Shown: positions 1-8,009 of the stretch, piece by piece
Layout of the letters: every line of letters begins with the position of its first letter
Position numbering within the stretch: the stretch's first letter is position 1
Assembly (NCBI GenBank): GCA_964446585.1
Contig: CAYUPI010000003.1
Coordinates: forward strand, 62,001 to 126,000
DNA from: CAYUPI01 sp964446585
Lineage (GTDB): Bacteria > Verrucomicrobiota > Verrucomicrobiia > Limisphaerales > UBA8199
Length of the DNA: 64,000 nt
Direction of reading: 5' to 3'
Notes under the pieces: model-generated
Told to the model about the DNA's origin: nothing
Database searches by the model: none
Seen by the model: only the letters and a program-made list of their open reading frames with translations
Made by a program: the position numbers and the translations under genes

Positions 1-2
1 AT

Positions 3-1928
3 TTCACCAGTGGCCGCGGCAGCCTGAAAGTTCGTGGCAGGATTGGCCTCGAGCAGCTTAAGGGTGGGCGTGAGCAAATTGTTGTTACTGAAGTCCCTTA
101 CAACGTGAACCGTGCTGTCCTGGTCGAGCGCATCGCCGCGCTGGTAAACGAAAAGCTTATCCCGGACATCACCGCGGTGCGCGATGAATCAGACGAGAAC
201 ACCCGCGTGGTGATCGAAATCAAGCGCGATGCCATCGCCAAGGTCGTCATCAACAATCTCTACAAGCACACCGCGCTGGAAAGCAGTTTCGCGGTCAATG
301 CGCTGGCCATCGATCATGGCCGACCCAAGACGCTGGGCCTCAAAGACCTGATCACCTGCTATATCGAGCATCGCCGCGATGTCGTCATCCGCCGGACCAG
401 GTTCGAATTGCGCAAAGCCGAGGAACGCGCGGAGCAATTGGACGCGTACCTGATCGCTCTGGCCAACCTGGACGAGTTCATTCGCATCATCCGGAGCTCC
501 GCAACGCGAGAAGAGGCCAGAATCAAACTCCTGGCGTTTGATTTCACCCGGGCCCAGGTCGAAAAATTCGGCGTCCTCATCCGCGCCGAAGCCCGCCTCA
601 CCAATGGCCGGTATTCCTTCAGCGAAGCCCAGGCCAATGCGATTCTGGAACTCCGGTTGTATCAATTGACCGGCCTGGAAATCGACAAGGTCAAGGCCGA
701 GTATCGAGACCTGTTGGCGCGCATCAAAGATCTCCTCGACATTCTAGCGAAGGAACCCCGCGTGCTGGCGATTATCAAAAGCGAGCTTCGCGCTATCAGG
801 GAAAAGTACGCAACGCCCCGCCTGACCGAGCTGGTCCCGGACGAGGGGGAGATTGCCATCGAAGATTTGATCGCCAACGAGGGTGTCATCATCACGCTGA
901 CCCACTCCGGACTGCTCAAACGGACAAACATCAGCTCTTATCGCGCCCAGCGCCGCGGGGGCAAAGGCGTCATCGGCATGGTCACGCGCGAAGGCGCCAC
1001 CGAACAGGACACTGACTTCATCGAACACCTGTTCACGGCCAGCACGCACGATTTCCTCATGTTCTTTACGAACACCGGCCGCGTTTATGTCGAACGCGTC
1101 CACGAAATCCCGGACATGGGCCGCGCCTCCAAGGGCCGCAGCATCGCCAACTTGCTCGAACTCAAGCACGGCGAGACCATTGCCGCGCTGATCCGCATCG
1201 CGTCCAAAACGGACAACAAAGAGGATGTCACCTGGAGACAGCCCGGAGAACTGTTCTTTGCCACGCAGCGCGGCACGGTCAAAAAAACTTCTCTCAGCGA
1301 ATTCGCCAACGTCCGCAAAGGCGGCATCATCGCCATCACCATTGATTCGGGCGACCGCCTCATTGGTGTCAAGCTCACTCGTGGCAGCATCATCGAAAAC
1401 GACGATGTCAAAGACCCCGGAGACGACGTTGTGCTCATCACGCGCGAGGGGATGAGCATTCGCTTCAGTGAATCCGATGTCCGCTCGATGGGCCGCGCCG
1501 CTGGCGGCGTAAAGGGCATTACCCTAGAGCCTACGGATGGCGTCGTCGCCCTCGCTGTCGTGGTTCCCGACGCCACGCTCCTTGTCGCTGGCGAAAATGG
1601 CATCGGCAAGCGCACCAGCTTCGAAGAATACCTCGTTCAATCCGAGAGCGGCACGCGCAAACAATCCCGCGGCGGCAAAGGCCGGATCACCATGAAAGTG
1701 ACCGAGAAAACTGGCGGAGTTGTTGGCGCCCTCACCGTCCGTGATGCTGATGAAATTATGATGATCACCACGATGGGCCAGATGGTGCGGACGTTCGTCC
1801 GGGACATCCGCGAGGCGGGTCGCAATACTCAGGGGGTCAAACTCATCGAATTGGCTGAGAACGATAAGCTGCAGGCAATCGCGCCGGTGATCAGCGAGCA
1901 ACAACAGGAAGCCGCCGCAGTGGAATAA
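3..1928 (+). CDS. gyrA: DNA gyrase subunit A, 5'-truncated by the window edge
   Basis: GyrA forms the breakage-reunion half of DNA gyrase, which introduces negative supercoils. The frame is open from base 3, and the first visible residues FTSGRGSLKVRGR and REQIVVTEVPYNVN are the conserved region after the catalytic core. About 641 residues remain: the coiled-coil/tower part, then the C-terminal beta-pinwheel. The GyrA box QRRGGKG is encoded at 948-968, which favours gyrase over topoisomerase IV ParC. The catalytic tyrosine lies off the left edge. The C-terminus ends in a short Glu/Ala-rich tail. The first in-window start-like codon (GTG at 105) is internal and should not be used as the start. 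Confidence 0.95.
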   Translation, partial: FTSGRGSLKVRGRIGLEQLKGGREQIVVTEVPYNVNRAVLVERIAALVNEKLIPDITAVRDESDENTRVVIEIKRDAIAKVVINNLYKHTALESSFAVNALAIDHGRPKTLGLKDLITCYIEHRRDVVIRRTRFELRKAEERAEQLDAYLIALANLDEFIRIIRSSATREEARIKLLAFDFTRAQVEKFGVLIRAEARLTNGRYSFSEAQANAILELRLYQLTGLEIDKVKAEYRDLLARIKDLLDILAKEPRVLAIIKSELRAIREKYATPRLTELVPDEGEIAIEDLIANEGVIITLTHSGLLKRTNISSYRAQRRGGKGVIGMVTREGATEQDTDFIEHLFTASTHDFLMFFTNTGRVYVERVHEIPDMGRASKGRSIANLLELKHGETIAALIRIASKTDNKEDVTWRQPGELFFATQRGTVKKTSLSEFANVRKGGIIAITIDSGDRLIGVKLTRGSIIENDDVKDPGDDVVLITREGMSIRFSESDVRSMGRAAGGVKGITLEPTDGVVALAVVVPDATLLVAGENGIGKRTSFEEYLVQSESGTRKQSRGGKGRITMKVTEKTGGVVGALTVRDADEIMMITTMGQMVRTFVRDIREAGRNTQGVKLIELAENDKLQAIAPVISEQQQEAAAVE

Positions 1929-1937
1929 GTCCTGCGA

Positions 1938-2489
1938 TCAGTCGGTAACGCGCGGGCAGCTCCCAATCACCATTTGCGGCGGAGCGCCTCGGGTGTGCAG
2001 GATCTCGTCCAGCACGCTCGAAACGCGCTCAGCCCGCGCGGAGTACCAGTCGAGCGAGTCAGAGAAGGAGAGTGACAGCATCTGTGGCTCCCGAGACAGG
2101 TAATCCATTCCTCCGCGGTGAGCCACGCGCCGCAAATATCCATGACGTGCGGCGGGCGCCTCTTCAGCCTCCGTTTCCTTGCCGAACAAATCCATCAACG
2201 CGCCTTCTCGCTCACCACGCAAAGAAAGCCATGTTTCGATCCACTCCCGCACAGGTAACGGCACTTCCTCCTGGGAGCCAACCGCAAAGATCAACAAATC
2301 CGCTTCGGCCGCTTTCTGGAGCGCGTCCCGGGCCAGCGCCGGCTCACCCAACATCTCGCACGACAACCAGCTCACAGCCAGGTCGCAGTCGGTCCAGAAG
2401 CGTTCGACCAGATGGTCACAGACTTCCACTGCCTGCCCGCGAGTCGTCGCGTCCTCAAAAACCACAACCACTGACCAGGTCCTTTTCAT
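1938..2489 (-). CDS. Conserved-looking hypothetical protein, 183 aa
   Basis: No family recognised. The N-terminus has a hydrophobic strand (SVVVVFED), followed by alternating helices and strands and a second hydrophobic strand (ADLLIFAVG), suggesting a small alpha/beta Rossmann-like or flavodoxin-like domain of about 90 residues. The rest is polar with no clear motif. There is no signal peptide and no membrane segment. It converges on gyrA with only 9 bases between the stops, so no separate terminator fits there. The coding frame is continuous and its codon use matches neighbours, which supports a real gene, but the function is unknown. Confidence 0.6.
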   Translation of the reverse strand: MKRTWSVVVVFEDATTRGQAVEVCDHLVERFWTDCDLAVSWLSCEMLGEPALARDALQKAAEADLLIFAVGSQEEVPLPVREWIETWLSLRGEREGALMDLFGKETEAEEAPAARHGYLRRVAHRGGMDYLSREPQMLSLSFSDSLDWYSARAERVSSVLDEILHTRGAPPQMVIGSCPRVTD

Positions 2490-2834
2490 GGTCGCTCACT
2501 GTCCGCCAAGTCATCGCGAGGGGATGACGTCGCTGCCGGCAAGGCCGCCCAGTTCGTCTCCCGAGCACTCGCTCACCCGTACCGTCAACTTCCGCCTGTT
2601 GCGCCAGAATGCAAGCACTTTTTTCGCTGCGCAGCAGCGCGTCGGTAGCACATTTTCCGGCATATCGTGCCTGACAAATAAGCCGAGGAAGACACACTGA
2701 TGGCGATGTTGTGGCCTAAGCCCTATCAAGCGCGCGGTCCACAGGTAAGAAGTTTCTTTTGCGGCAAATTTTCTTTTCCGTTTCGCAGTATGAGAAGCGG
2801 GGGCAAAAGAAGGTGCGAAGGGCTTCGGGCGAGA
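2490..2834. other. Intergenic stretch, nothing recognised
   Basis: This 345-base stretch separates the 183-aa hypothetical gene from the zinc-ribbon gene. Short open frames exist on both strands, but none has a recognisable product or convincing start. No tRNA, strong hairpin or tandem repeat was seen. Confidence 0.5.
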
Positions 2835-3269
2835 TTACAGTTGGAAGACATTCTCGCAGCGATGACAGTAGAACGAACGATTCCAGGTATCCAGCAGTTT
2901 GGGAAATTCAGTAGCATTGTAAGCACAGTTCTTCACGTATTTCAACCAGGCAAAATAACCTATCGCCGCTGCCGGTACGATGCCCAGGAACTTGCCGAAC
3001 ATTCCCCAGACAATGAGTGCAAGGATTGCAAACCCGATCAAAAGCAGGACGGTCGCCTTTTTTCTGGGAGCGGCGAGCTTTTTGGCAAGAACCGACTGCG
3101 TGGTGGTGCTCGTCGAGCTGCTGGTGGTTCCGAACTGGGCGGCGCCACCAACTGTGCCCCCGTAACTGCCGACACTCACCGACTGTGAGTGGCTTGTGCC
3201 ACTGTCCACAATCGCACTTAGCTTCTGGGTAGTTTCGGAGTTGCACTTGGGGCAGTTCATGTCGGGCAT
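2835..3269 (-). CDS. Small membrane protein with terminal zinc-ribbon halves, 144 aa
   Basis: The N-terminus carries CPKC (residues 6-9) and the C-terminus CHRC near residue 135, so two CxxC knuckles could form one zinc ribbon or two half-sites. Between them is a Ser/Thr/Gly-rich linker (about 20-60), then two hydrophobic segments (about 72-92 and 95-108), consistent with a membrane hairpin. The layout resembles zinc-ribbon membrane proteins seen in many bacteria without assigned function. It stands alone between non-coding stretches. The role is unknown; metal binding and membrane location are inferences from the motifs. Confidence 0.65.
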   Translation of the reverse strand: MPDMNCPKCNSETTQKLSAIVDSGTSHSQSVSVGSYGGTVGGAAQFGTTSSSTSTTTQSVLAKKLAAPRKKATVLLLIGFAILALIVWGMFGKFLGIVPAAAIGYFAWLKYVKNCAYNATEFPKLLDTWNRSFYCHRCENVFQL

Positions 3270-3639
3270 AGCGTTCCTTTCGATTTCTTGCGGCTCTCTG
3301 ATGTTGGGTCAGCCTGGTTTTTTATATACAGTCAGCAAATCCACGCGCCGCGTGAGGGCACTTCGACTGCCACACCGACCCTCGAGAGGCTATCAATCGG
3401 GGGCAGGAGCGTCAACAGTGTGCTTTCAGCATGTCTGCTCGACTGGCTGCGTGCTTGCGCCGTTGCGCCGGAAATCGTCCAGGCAGCCGGAGATCTGACC
3501 CAGGGACGAGGAAGGAGAGGAGGCCCAGTGCTCGGGCGTTGCGTCCACGCCTTCACTAACTGCTATCTGCAACCATCCGCCCCAAGCTGCACCCATCTAC
3601 ACCCAAGAATTTCCGGGCTTGCCCTGTGCCCAGCACAAA
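3270..3639. other. Intergenic stretch, nothing recognised
   Basis: These 370 bases lie between the zinc-ribbon gene (its 5' side) and the pdxH stop. Overlapping open frames on both strands have proline/arginine-rich compositions typical of chance frames in GC-rich DNA. No RNA gene, terminator or repeat was recognised. Confidence 0.5.
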
Positions 3640-4347
3640 TTACGGCGCCAGCCGCTCGATCAACCAGTGTCCGTCGGGCTGGCGCGTATAACGGAACCGG
3701 TCATGAAGCCGGTTGGGCCGGCCTTGCCAGAATTCGACTCGCGTCGGCCTCAGCACATAGCCGCCCCAGTACGGTGGCCGTGGCACTTCCTGGCCGGCGT
3801 AGCGAATTTCCAGATTCTTCCATTCCTCTTCCAGTTCGATCCGGTCGCGAATCACGTCGCTCTGTCTCGAGGCCCACGCTGCCAACCGGCTGCCGCGCGG
3901 CCGCGAGCGGAAATAAGCTTCCGATTCCACTTCCGAAAGTTTGCTCACGTCGCCCGCGATGCAAACCTGGCGTTCGAGCTCCGCCCAGTAAAACACCAAC
4001 GCCGCGTGGGGGTTCTCCGCCAGCTCGTGTCCTTTGCGGCTGTCGTAGTTGGTGAAAAAAATGAAGCCGCGTTCGTCCACCCCTTTGAGCAGCACCGCCC
4101 GGGCTGATGGCCGGCCGTGGTTGTCAGCGGTCGCCAGAAACATCGCGGTCACGTCCCCGGAGCCCTCGCCAAAACAGGCCAGAAGCGCCTTGTAAATGCC
4201 TGTCAGCAGTTTGAACAGCCGGCCGCTGGCGCGTGCGCCTGTCGCCTGGTCGAACCAGCTCTTGAACTGGGCAATCGGTTCCGCTGCCAGATCCCTCCGC
4301 CGCAAACCGGCGAGGTTGTATTCTCGTCGAACGTCGGCTATGGACAT
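3640..4347 (-). CDS. pdxH: Pyridoxamine 5'-phosphate oxidase with an unusual insertion
   Basis: This FMN enzyme oxidises pyridoxine/pyridoxamine 5'-phosphate to pyridoxal 5'-phosphate. The N-terminal REYNLAGL motif, the FMN-binding segments RAVLLKG (83-89) and FTNYDSRKG (98-106), the GRPNRLHDR segment (209-217) and the C-terminal ERLAP end are diagnostic. Length is 235 aa against a usual 210-220. The excess is about 28 residues (39-67) between the substrate-lid helix and the AMFLAT strand, where relatives have a short PxxNAMxLAT join. The insert contains a hydrophobic FKLLTG...ALLACFG stretch. It is in frame, so the enzyme is probably intact. Confidence 0.93.
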   Translation of the reverse strand: MSIADVRREYNLAGLRRRDLAAEPIAQFKSWFDQATGARASGRLFKLLTGIYKALLACFGEGSGDVTAMFLATADNHGRPSARAVLLKGVDERGFIFFTNYDSRKGHELAENPHAALVFYWAELERQVCIAGDVSKLSEVESEAYFRSRPRGSRLAAWASRQSDVIRDRIELEEEWKNLEIRYAGQEVPRPPYWGGYVLRPTRVEFWQGRPNRLHDRFRYTRQPDGHWLIERLAP

Positions 4348-4381
4348 GATGGGTGATCTGTGCTCGGCGAAGGACGTTTAG

Positions 4382-5146
4382 TCAAGAATGAGTAAGGTCA
4401 ACCCTTTCAAGCACGCCTAAGGCTTCCAAATCCAGCTCGATCATTGCCACTTCAAAAGGATGCTGTTGTTTTGCGGTTCGCTCGCGGATCCACCCAATCA
4501 GTGCTTCCGATTCGCCATTCACGGCGCCTCCCAACAACCTGGCAACATCCGCCATCGTGGCTGCCTCGGCCGCGTCGTACTTTAGTGTCAGCGTCTCTCC
4601 AAGCCGTCCGGCAAACCATCCTTCCGGCATCCCGACATATCCCCGCCCCGGCCAGAGCGCGCACCAGAAGAGACGCGCGATTGCAGCTCGAAAAGGGAGC
4701 GCACCTGCACCGAGCGGCGGCGAAACATACCAGCCCGGTTCAGCCGACGACAGAACCGCCAACTCCAGTCCCGCCTCGCTGATGCGGCAGGCGACAAACC
4801 GCTGCGGGCCCGGCCAGGTGCCCGCACGGTTGAAGCTCGGGCGCAACCGCCGCAGGAGCAGCGCTTCCGTCGCCAGAGCGGCTGACTCATCCGGACACTC
4901 CTGAAGCTCGATCCGCGCGACAGCGCGCAGCAACCTGAGGTGTCGCCGCCGCATCCGGTCGGGATTGGCCACGCGATAACTCCCCAGCCGCTTTCGCAGG
5001 TTTTTGGCTTTGCCTACGTAAAGCACACGGTCGGCGGAGTCACGCATCAGGTAAACGCCCGGACGCTCCGGAGCCTGGGCGAAAAATTCCGAGCCCAACC
5101 GCTCGACCAGCGGCCGCGGGTCAGGCCAGAGCAGCAGTTGTTTCAT
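4382..5146 (-). CDS. Stand-alone UvrC-like GIY-YIG nuclease (Cho-type)
   Basis: Residues 26-100 form a GIY-YIG nuclease domain: PGVYLM (29-34) and LYVGKAKNLRKRL (42-54) match the UvrC N-terminal incision domain. The 254-aa protein lacks the UvrBC-interaction, endonuclease-V-like and HhH domains of full UvrC, so it resembles Cho, the single-domain partner that incises 3' to lesions; the rest (100-254) is unassigned. An upstream in-frame start at 5248 would overlap the next gene, whereas ATG 5146 has GGAGG about 13 bases ahead, so 5146 is chosen. Role in nucleotide excision repair is inferred. Confidence 0.8.
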   Translation of the reverse strand: MKQLLLWPDPRPLVERLGSEFFAQAPERPGVYLMRDSADRVLYVGKAKNLRKRLGSYRVANPDRMRRRHLRLLRAVARIELQECPDESAALATEALLLRRLRPSFNRAGTWPGPQRFVACRISEAGLELAVLSSAEPGWYVSPPLGAGALPFRAAIARLFWCALWPGRGYVGMPEGWFAGRLGETLTLKYDAAEAATMADVARLLGGAVNGESEALIGWIRERTAKQQHPFEVAMIELDLEALGVLERVDLTHS

Positions 5147-5229
5147 CCAGAGTAGAGATCCTCCAGGCGGCTGGGGCCGGATTGCTGAACCACGAACGAC
5201 TGGTCGTCCATCATCTCTCCGATGTGGCT

Positions 5230-6315
5230 TCAGTTCGCGACCGCCCACGCCAAACCGTCAGCTCCTCGGCCGGCATCGATCAGCTTCTCCACCTTCCAGT
5301 TCTTCAAATCCAGCACCGCGATTTGTTTGCTGGTGTCGCAGGAGGCATAGGCCAGCTGGCCATCAGGTCTCACCAAAATCTCCTGAGGCGCTCGTGGCAC
5401 TTCGATTGTCCGCGCGAATTTCATTTCGCCGAGGTCCACGACTCCCACCTGGTTCTTGTGGCTCAGCGCTACCAGCAACCAGCGGCCATCCGGTGTCGGA
5501 GCCGTTCCGTAGCCGGTGCCCGGCAACTCAATCCAGTTCGCGACTTTGTTGCTACGCGCATCAATCACCGCCAATTGCGGTTTGGCCTGGTCGGCGGTAA
5601 ATACCCAGCGATCGTCTGTCGATAGAGCTATACGTTGACCGGTGCGGCAAACCGGGATCACAGCCAGCACTTTCTTCTGTTCAAGATCAAGCACCGAAAC
5701 CGTGCCAGGACCGACATTCGACGTGTAACCCCGCCGGCCATCGCGCGTGATGGCCAGCATGTGCGACTCGGGCTGCCCCGTCGGAATCGTCGCCACAACT
5801 TTCAAGCTGTTGGGATCGATTACCGTTATCGAGTTGTCGAGTTCGGTCGTCACGTACAACAGCCCATTCCGCGGACCGATGACGGCGCAATGTGGACGCA
5901 TGCCCTGGCCCAAATCGACTGTGCCTACGACCTCACGCTTTGCCAAATCGATTACTCGGACGAGCCGACCATCGGTGCCCGGCTGGCCCACGCCGGAATT
6001 GCCATAAATCGGCACGAACGCGCGCTTGCCGTCCAGCGACGCAGCCACCTCGTGGCCGGTCACGCCATCTTCAGCCACTGTGGCAATCTGGCGTCCCGCC
6101 TCCGGGTCGATGATACCGAGAGTTTGGTCGCCTTTGTTGGCGACCAGGAGCAATCCCTTGGCGGCGGCGCCCGGATGTTTGGCAGCGGCGCTCTCGGCTC
6201 CGGAGGCCGATCCAATGACACCGAGCAACGCGAGAGCGAGACCTAAAAGCAACAGGTGGGCTGCAGTCGAGCTGCTCTCAGCCAAGCCCTGGGCAAAAGC
6301 ATTTCCTAGGTTCAT
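5230..6315 (-). CDS. Secreted YVTN-type beta-propeller repeat protein
   Basis: The protein has a hydrophobic N-terminal signal (about residues 17-40 from the chosen Met), then tandem ~42-residue repeats of the YVTN/cytochrome-d1-propeller type, each with a VIDxxxxKVVAT-like strand. Examples are ITVIDPNSLKVVATIPTG, VSVLDLEQKKVLAVIPV and IAVLDLKNWKVEKLIDAG. A seven-bladed propeller in the periplasm is likely. Heme-ligand motifs (CxxCH) are absent, so this is not a nitrite reductase. An upstream Met at 6366 adds 17 residues with no signal character, so the start at 6315 is preferred. Ligand and partner are unknown. Confidence 0.8.
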   Translation of the reverse strand: MNLGNAFAQGLAESSSTAAHLLLLGLALALLGVIGSASGAESAAAKHPGAAAKGLLLVANKGDQTLGIIDPEAGRQIATVAEDGVTGHEVAASLDGKRAFVPIYGNSGVGQPGTDGRLVRVIDLAKREVVGTVDLGQGMRPHCAVIGPRNGLLYVTTELDNSITVIDPNSLKVVATIPTGQPESHMLAITRDGRRGYTSNVGPGTVSVLDLEQKKVLAVIPVCRTGQRIALSTDDRWVFTADQAKPQLAVIDARSNKVANWIELPGTGYGTAPTPDGRWLLVALSHKNQVGVVDLGEMKFARTIEVPRAPQEILVRPDGQLAYASCDTSKQIAVLDLKNWKVEKLIDAGRGADGLAWAVAN

Positions 6316-6390
6316 GACCGGAGAATTGATCGCTGGCGCGATGAAGTCAAATTCACGAGCCAGCAATTCTCACTTTGACCATCCCCTGTA

Positions 6391-6604
6391 GGAGGCGAGG
6401 TAACGAGTCTGAAAACTCAGTCCGGAAACCCTGAGAGCAGAGACTCGTTACGCGCGTGTTGCCCAAACGCCGGAGCGCGGCCGTCCCCGGCCGCAGCAAC
6501 GACCGAACTGGCTGTTTCTCTCGCATTTCGGAACAACTGCGAGACCGGGACACGCTCTTTTCTCCGGATTTCGCGTTTGGGCAACACGCCCTTACCTCGC
6601 CTCC
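6391..6604. repeat. REPIN-like hairpin interrupted by a MITE
   Basis: The left arm GGAGGCGAGGTAACGAGTCT (6391-6410) is the exact reverse complement of a right arm that is now split: AGACTCGTTAC (6441-6451) plus CTCGCCTCC (6596-6604). Joining the two halves across the 140-bp element at 6452-6591 and one TTAC copy restores a perfect 20-bp arm. The loop (6411-6440) holds a smaller CTCAG/CTGAG stem. The element fills the space between the divergent propeller and FAH-family genes. Confidence 0.9.
6452..6591 (+). mobile_element. 140-bp MITE, copy A, with 4-bp target duplication TTAC
   Basis: Ends are near-perfect inverted repeats: GCGTGTTGCCCAAACGC (6454-6470) and its exact complement (6573-6589). 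The outer two bases are GC on the left and CC on the right. Flanks are direct TTAC copies at 6448-6451 and 6592-6595. A second copy, inverted, lies at 29001-29140; a hand alignment without gaps gives about 80 % identity over the inner 136 bases. No gene of its own is credible. The transposase that moves it is not in this window. Confidence 0.88.
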
Positions 6605-6686
6605 TCCAATTAGAATGAGAACTGCTGTTCCCGAACAGTTTGGTGTTGCGGCTGCGCGCCAGAATTTGTTACATACGGTCTGCTTT

Positions 6687-7442
6687 ATGGCAGCAATTGG
6701 CCGATTTCAGAAGGGCGATTTGATTTTTTACGCAAAAGTCGTGGACGGCGAGATCTATCCCTTGCACGGCGATGTCTTCGGCTCGCCTTCATTTGATAAG
6801 AAACCGATGAAGCTCAAAGGCGTGCGGACGCTCACGCCGGTGACCCCTTCGAAGATTATTGCGGTCGGTCTGAATTACGCCGATCATGCGCGAGAAAGCG
6901 GCAAGCCCGTGCCCAAGCAACCGCTCTTTTGGATCAAAGCCACGACTTCGCTCATCCCGGATGGCGCCAAGATTGAAGTGCCCTTCCCAAACCACCGGAC
7001 GGATTTTGAGGCGGAACTGGGAATAGTCATCGGCCGCCGCATTCGCAATGTCACGCCAGCCGCTGCGGGCCGTTACATTTTCGGCTACACCTCCGCCCAG
7101 GACATCAGCGATCGCACGATTCAAAATGGCGAGAGCCAATGGACGCGCTCGAAGTCATTCGATACTTTCACGCCGCTGGGGCCCTACGTCGAAACGAAAA
7201 TCGATCCGCATGATTTGACGATTCAACTATTCCAGAATGGCCAGTTGCGTCAGAATTCCAACACCAGCCAGCTCATTTACAACTGCTACCAACTCGTCAG
7301 TTTCATCTCCACCAACATGACGCTGCTGCCGGGCGACATCATTCTAACCGGGACCCCTAGTGGTGTGGGGCCCATCGAGTCCGGAGATCGCCTGGAAGTG
7401 CGAATCCAGGGCATGGCGCCGCTGGTGAACACCGTTAAGTGA
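6687..7442 (+). CDS. Fumarylacetoacetate hydrolase family protein
   Basis: This family performs metal-dependent C-C hydrolysis, decarboxylation or isomerisation of small oxo-acids (FAH, HpcE, YcgM). Diagnostic features are KIIAVGLNYADHA (56-68), the metal-ligand segment DFEAELGIVIG (106-116), QDISDR (138-143), KSFDTFTPLGP (156-166) and the end-motif GDIILTGTPSGVG. The 251-aa length from ATG 6687 fits the single-domain FAH type. Upstream in-frame codons run through the MITE and an intervening spacer, so 6687 (or 6615) is the likely start. Without pathway neighbours the exact substrate cannot be told; 2-hydroxyhepta-2,4-diene-1,7-dioate-like or oxaloacetate-type activity are options. Confidence 0.88.
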   Translation: MAAIGRFQKGDLIFYAKVVDGEIYPLHGDVFGSPSFDKKPMKLKGVRTLTPVTPSKIIAVGLNYADHARESGKPVPKQPLFWIKATTSLIPDGAKIEVPFPNHRTDFEAELGIVIGRRIRNVTPAAAGRYIFGYTSAQDISDRTIQNGESQWTRSKSFDTFTPLGPYVETKIDPHDLTIQLFQNGQLRQNSNTSQLIYNCYQLVSFISTNMTLLPGDIILTGTPSGVGPIESGDRLEVRIQGMAPLVNTVK

Positions 7443-7498
7443 GGTAAGAGGGGCGAGATGGGAAGGACGAGGTAAGAAGTGCGAAGTGCGAGGCGGGC
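7442..7498. repeat. Purine-rich short tandem repeat tract
   Basis: Directly at the FAH-gene stop, imperfect 7-8-base units of the type GAGGTAAGA / GGGCGAGAT / GTGCGAA run for about 55 bases. This is the reverse-complement sense of the pyrimidine-rich tract before proS (7935-8008). Confidence 0.7.
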
Positions 7499-7589
7499 GG
7501 CCCTACCGTAGGCAAAGTTACTCTCCGAGGCAGCTTCTCAGAATCGGTTCGACAGTTCGCACCCGGCTCCTCACACTCTCGGCCTTGTT

Positions 7590-7931
7590 ATGCAAGACCT
7601 CAAACAACGCACAAAAAGGTTTGCCCTGGATGTTATCCGCTACGCGCGCAAGCTTCCCCGCGGCGAGGAATTCACAGTCATTAAATACCAACTCATCAAG
7701 GCCGCCTCTTCGACTGCCGCAAATTACCGCGCCTCACAACGCGCCAAATCGAAGGCTGATTTCATTAACAAAATCGGTACAGTCGAGGAAGAGGCCGACG
7801 AATCCCTCTTCTGGCTCGAATGCCTCAAAGAATTGGCTACGCGCGAGCATCCTGAACTCACCCGACTGCTCGTTGAAGCAGACGAGCTCGTGTCGATTGT
7901 AGTAACGTCTCGAAAACGCGCACGCCAGTAA
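7590..7931 (+). CDS. Four-helix bundle protein (23S-rRNA-intervening-sequence family)
   Basis: The 113-aa, almost entirely helical protein matches the small four-helix-bundle family first named from open frames in intervening sequences of spirochaete 23S rRNA genes. Typical features are an N-terminal LKQRTKRFALDVIRYARKLP helix, the central YQLIKAASSTAANYRAS segment and the EEADESLFWLECL helix. No catalytic residues are expected; members often occur as isolated, mobile, strain-variable genes and have been linked to oligomer scaffolds. Here it sits between two short-tandem-repeat tracts and ahead of proS. ATG 7590 is used because homology begins there. Confidence 0.85.
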   Translation: MQDLKQRTKRFALDVIRYARKLPRGEEFTVIKYQLIKAASSTAANYRASQRAKSKADFINKIGTVEEEADESLFWLECLKELATREHPELTRLLVEADELVSIVVTSRKRARQ

Positions 7932-7934
7932 GTG

Positions 7935-8008
7935 CCGCCGCTCGCACCTCGCCCCTCTCACCTCGCACCTCAGACCTCACCCCTCCCACCTCTCCCCTCT
8001 CACTTCCC
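7935..8008. repeat. Pyrimidine-rich heptamer-type tandem repeat before proS
   Basis: Imperfect CACCTCG / CCCCTCT / CACCTCA heptamers run from about 7940 to the base before the proS ATG at 8010. No Shine-Dalgarno is left in the proS leader, so the repeat has replaced or displaced the usual translation signal. Confidence 0.8.
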
Positions 8009-8009
8009 T

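Noticed and set aside
6456..6686. N-terminal extension of the FAH-family gene
   Set aside because: These codons are a translation of the MITE and of spacer DNA; homology begins at ATG 6687.
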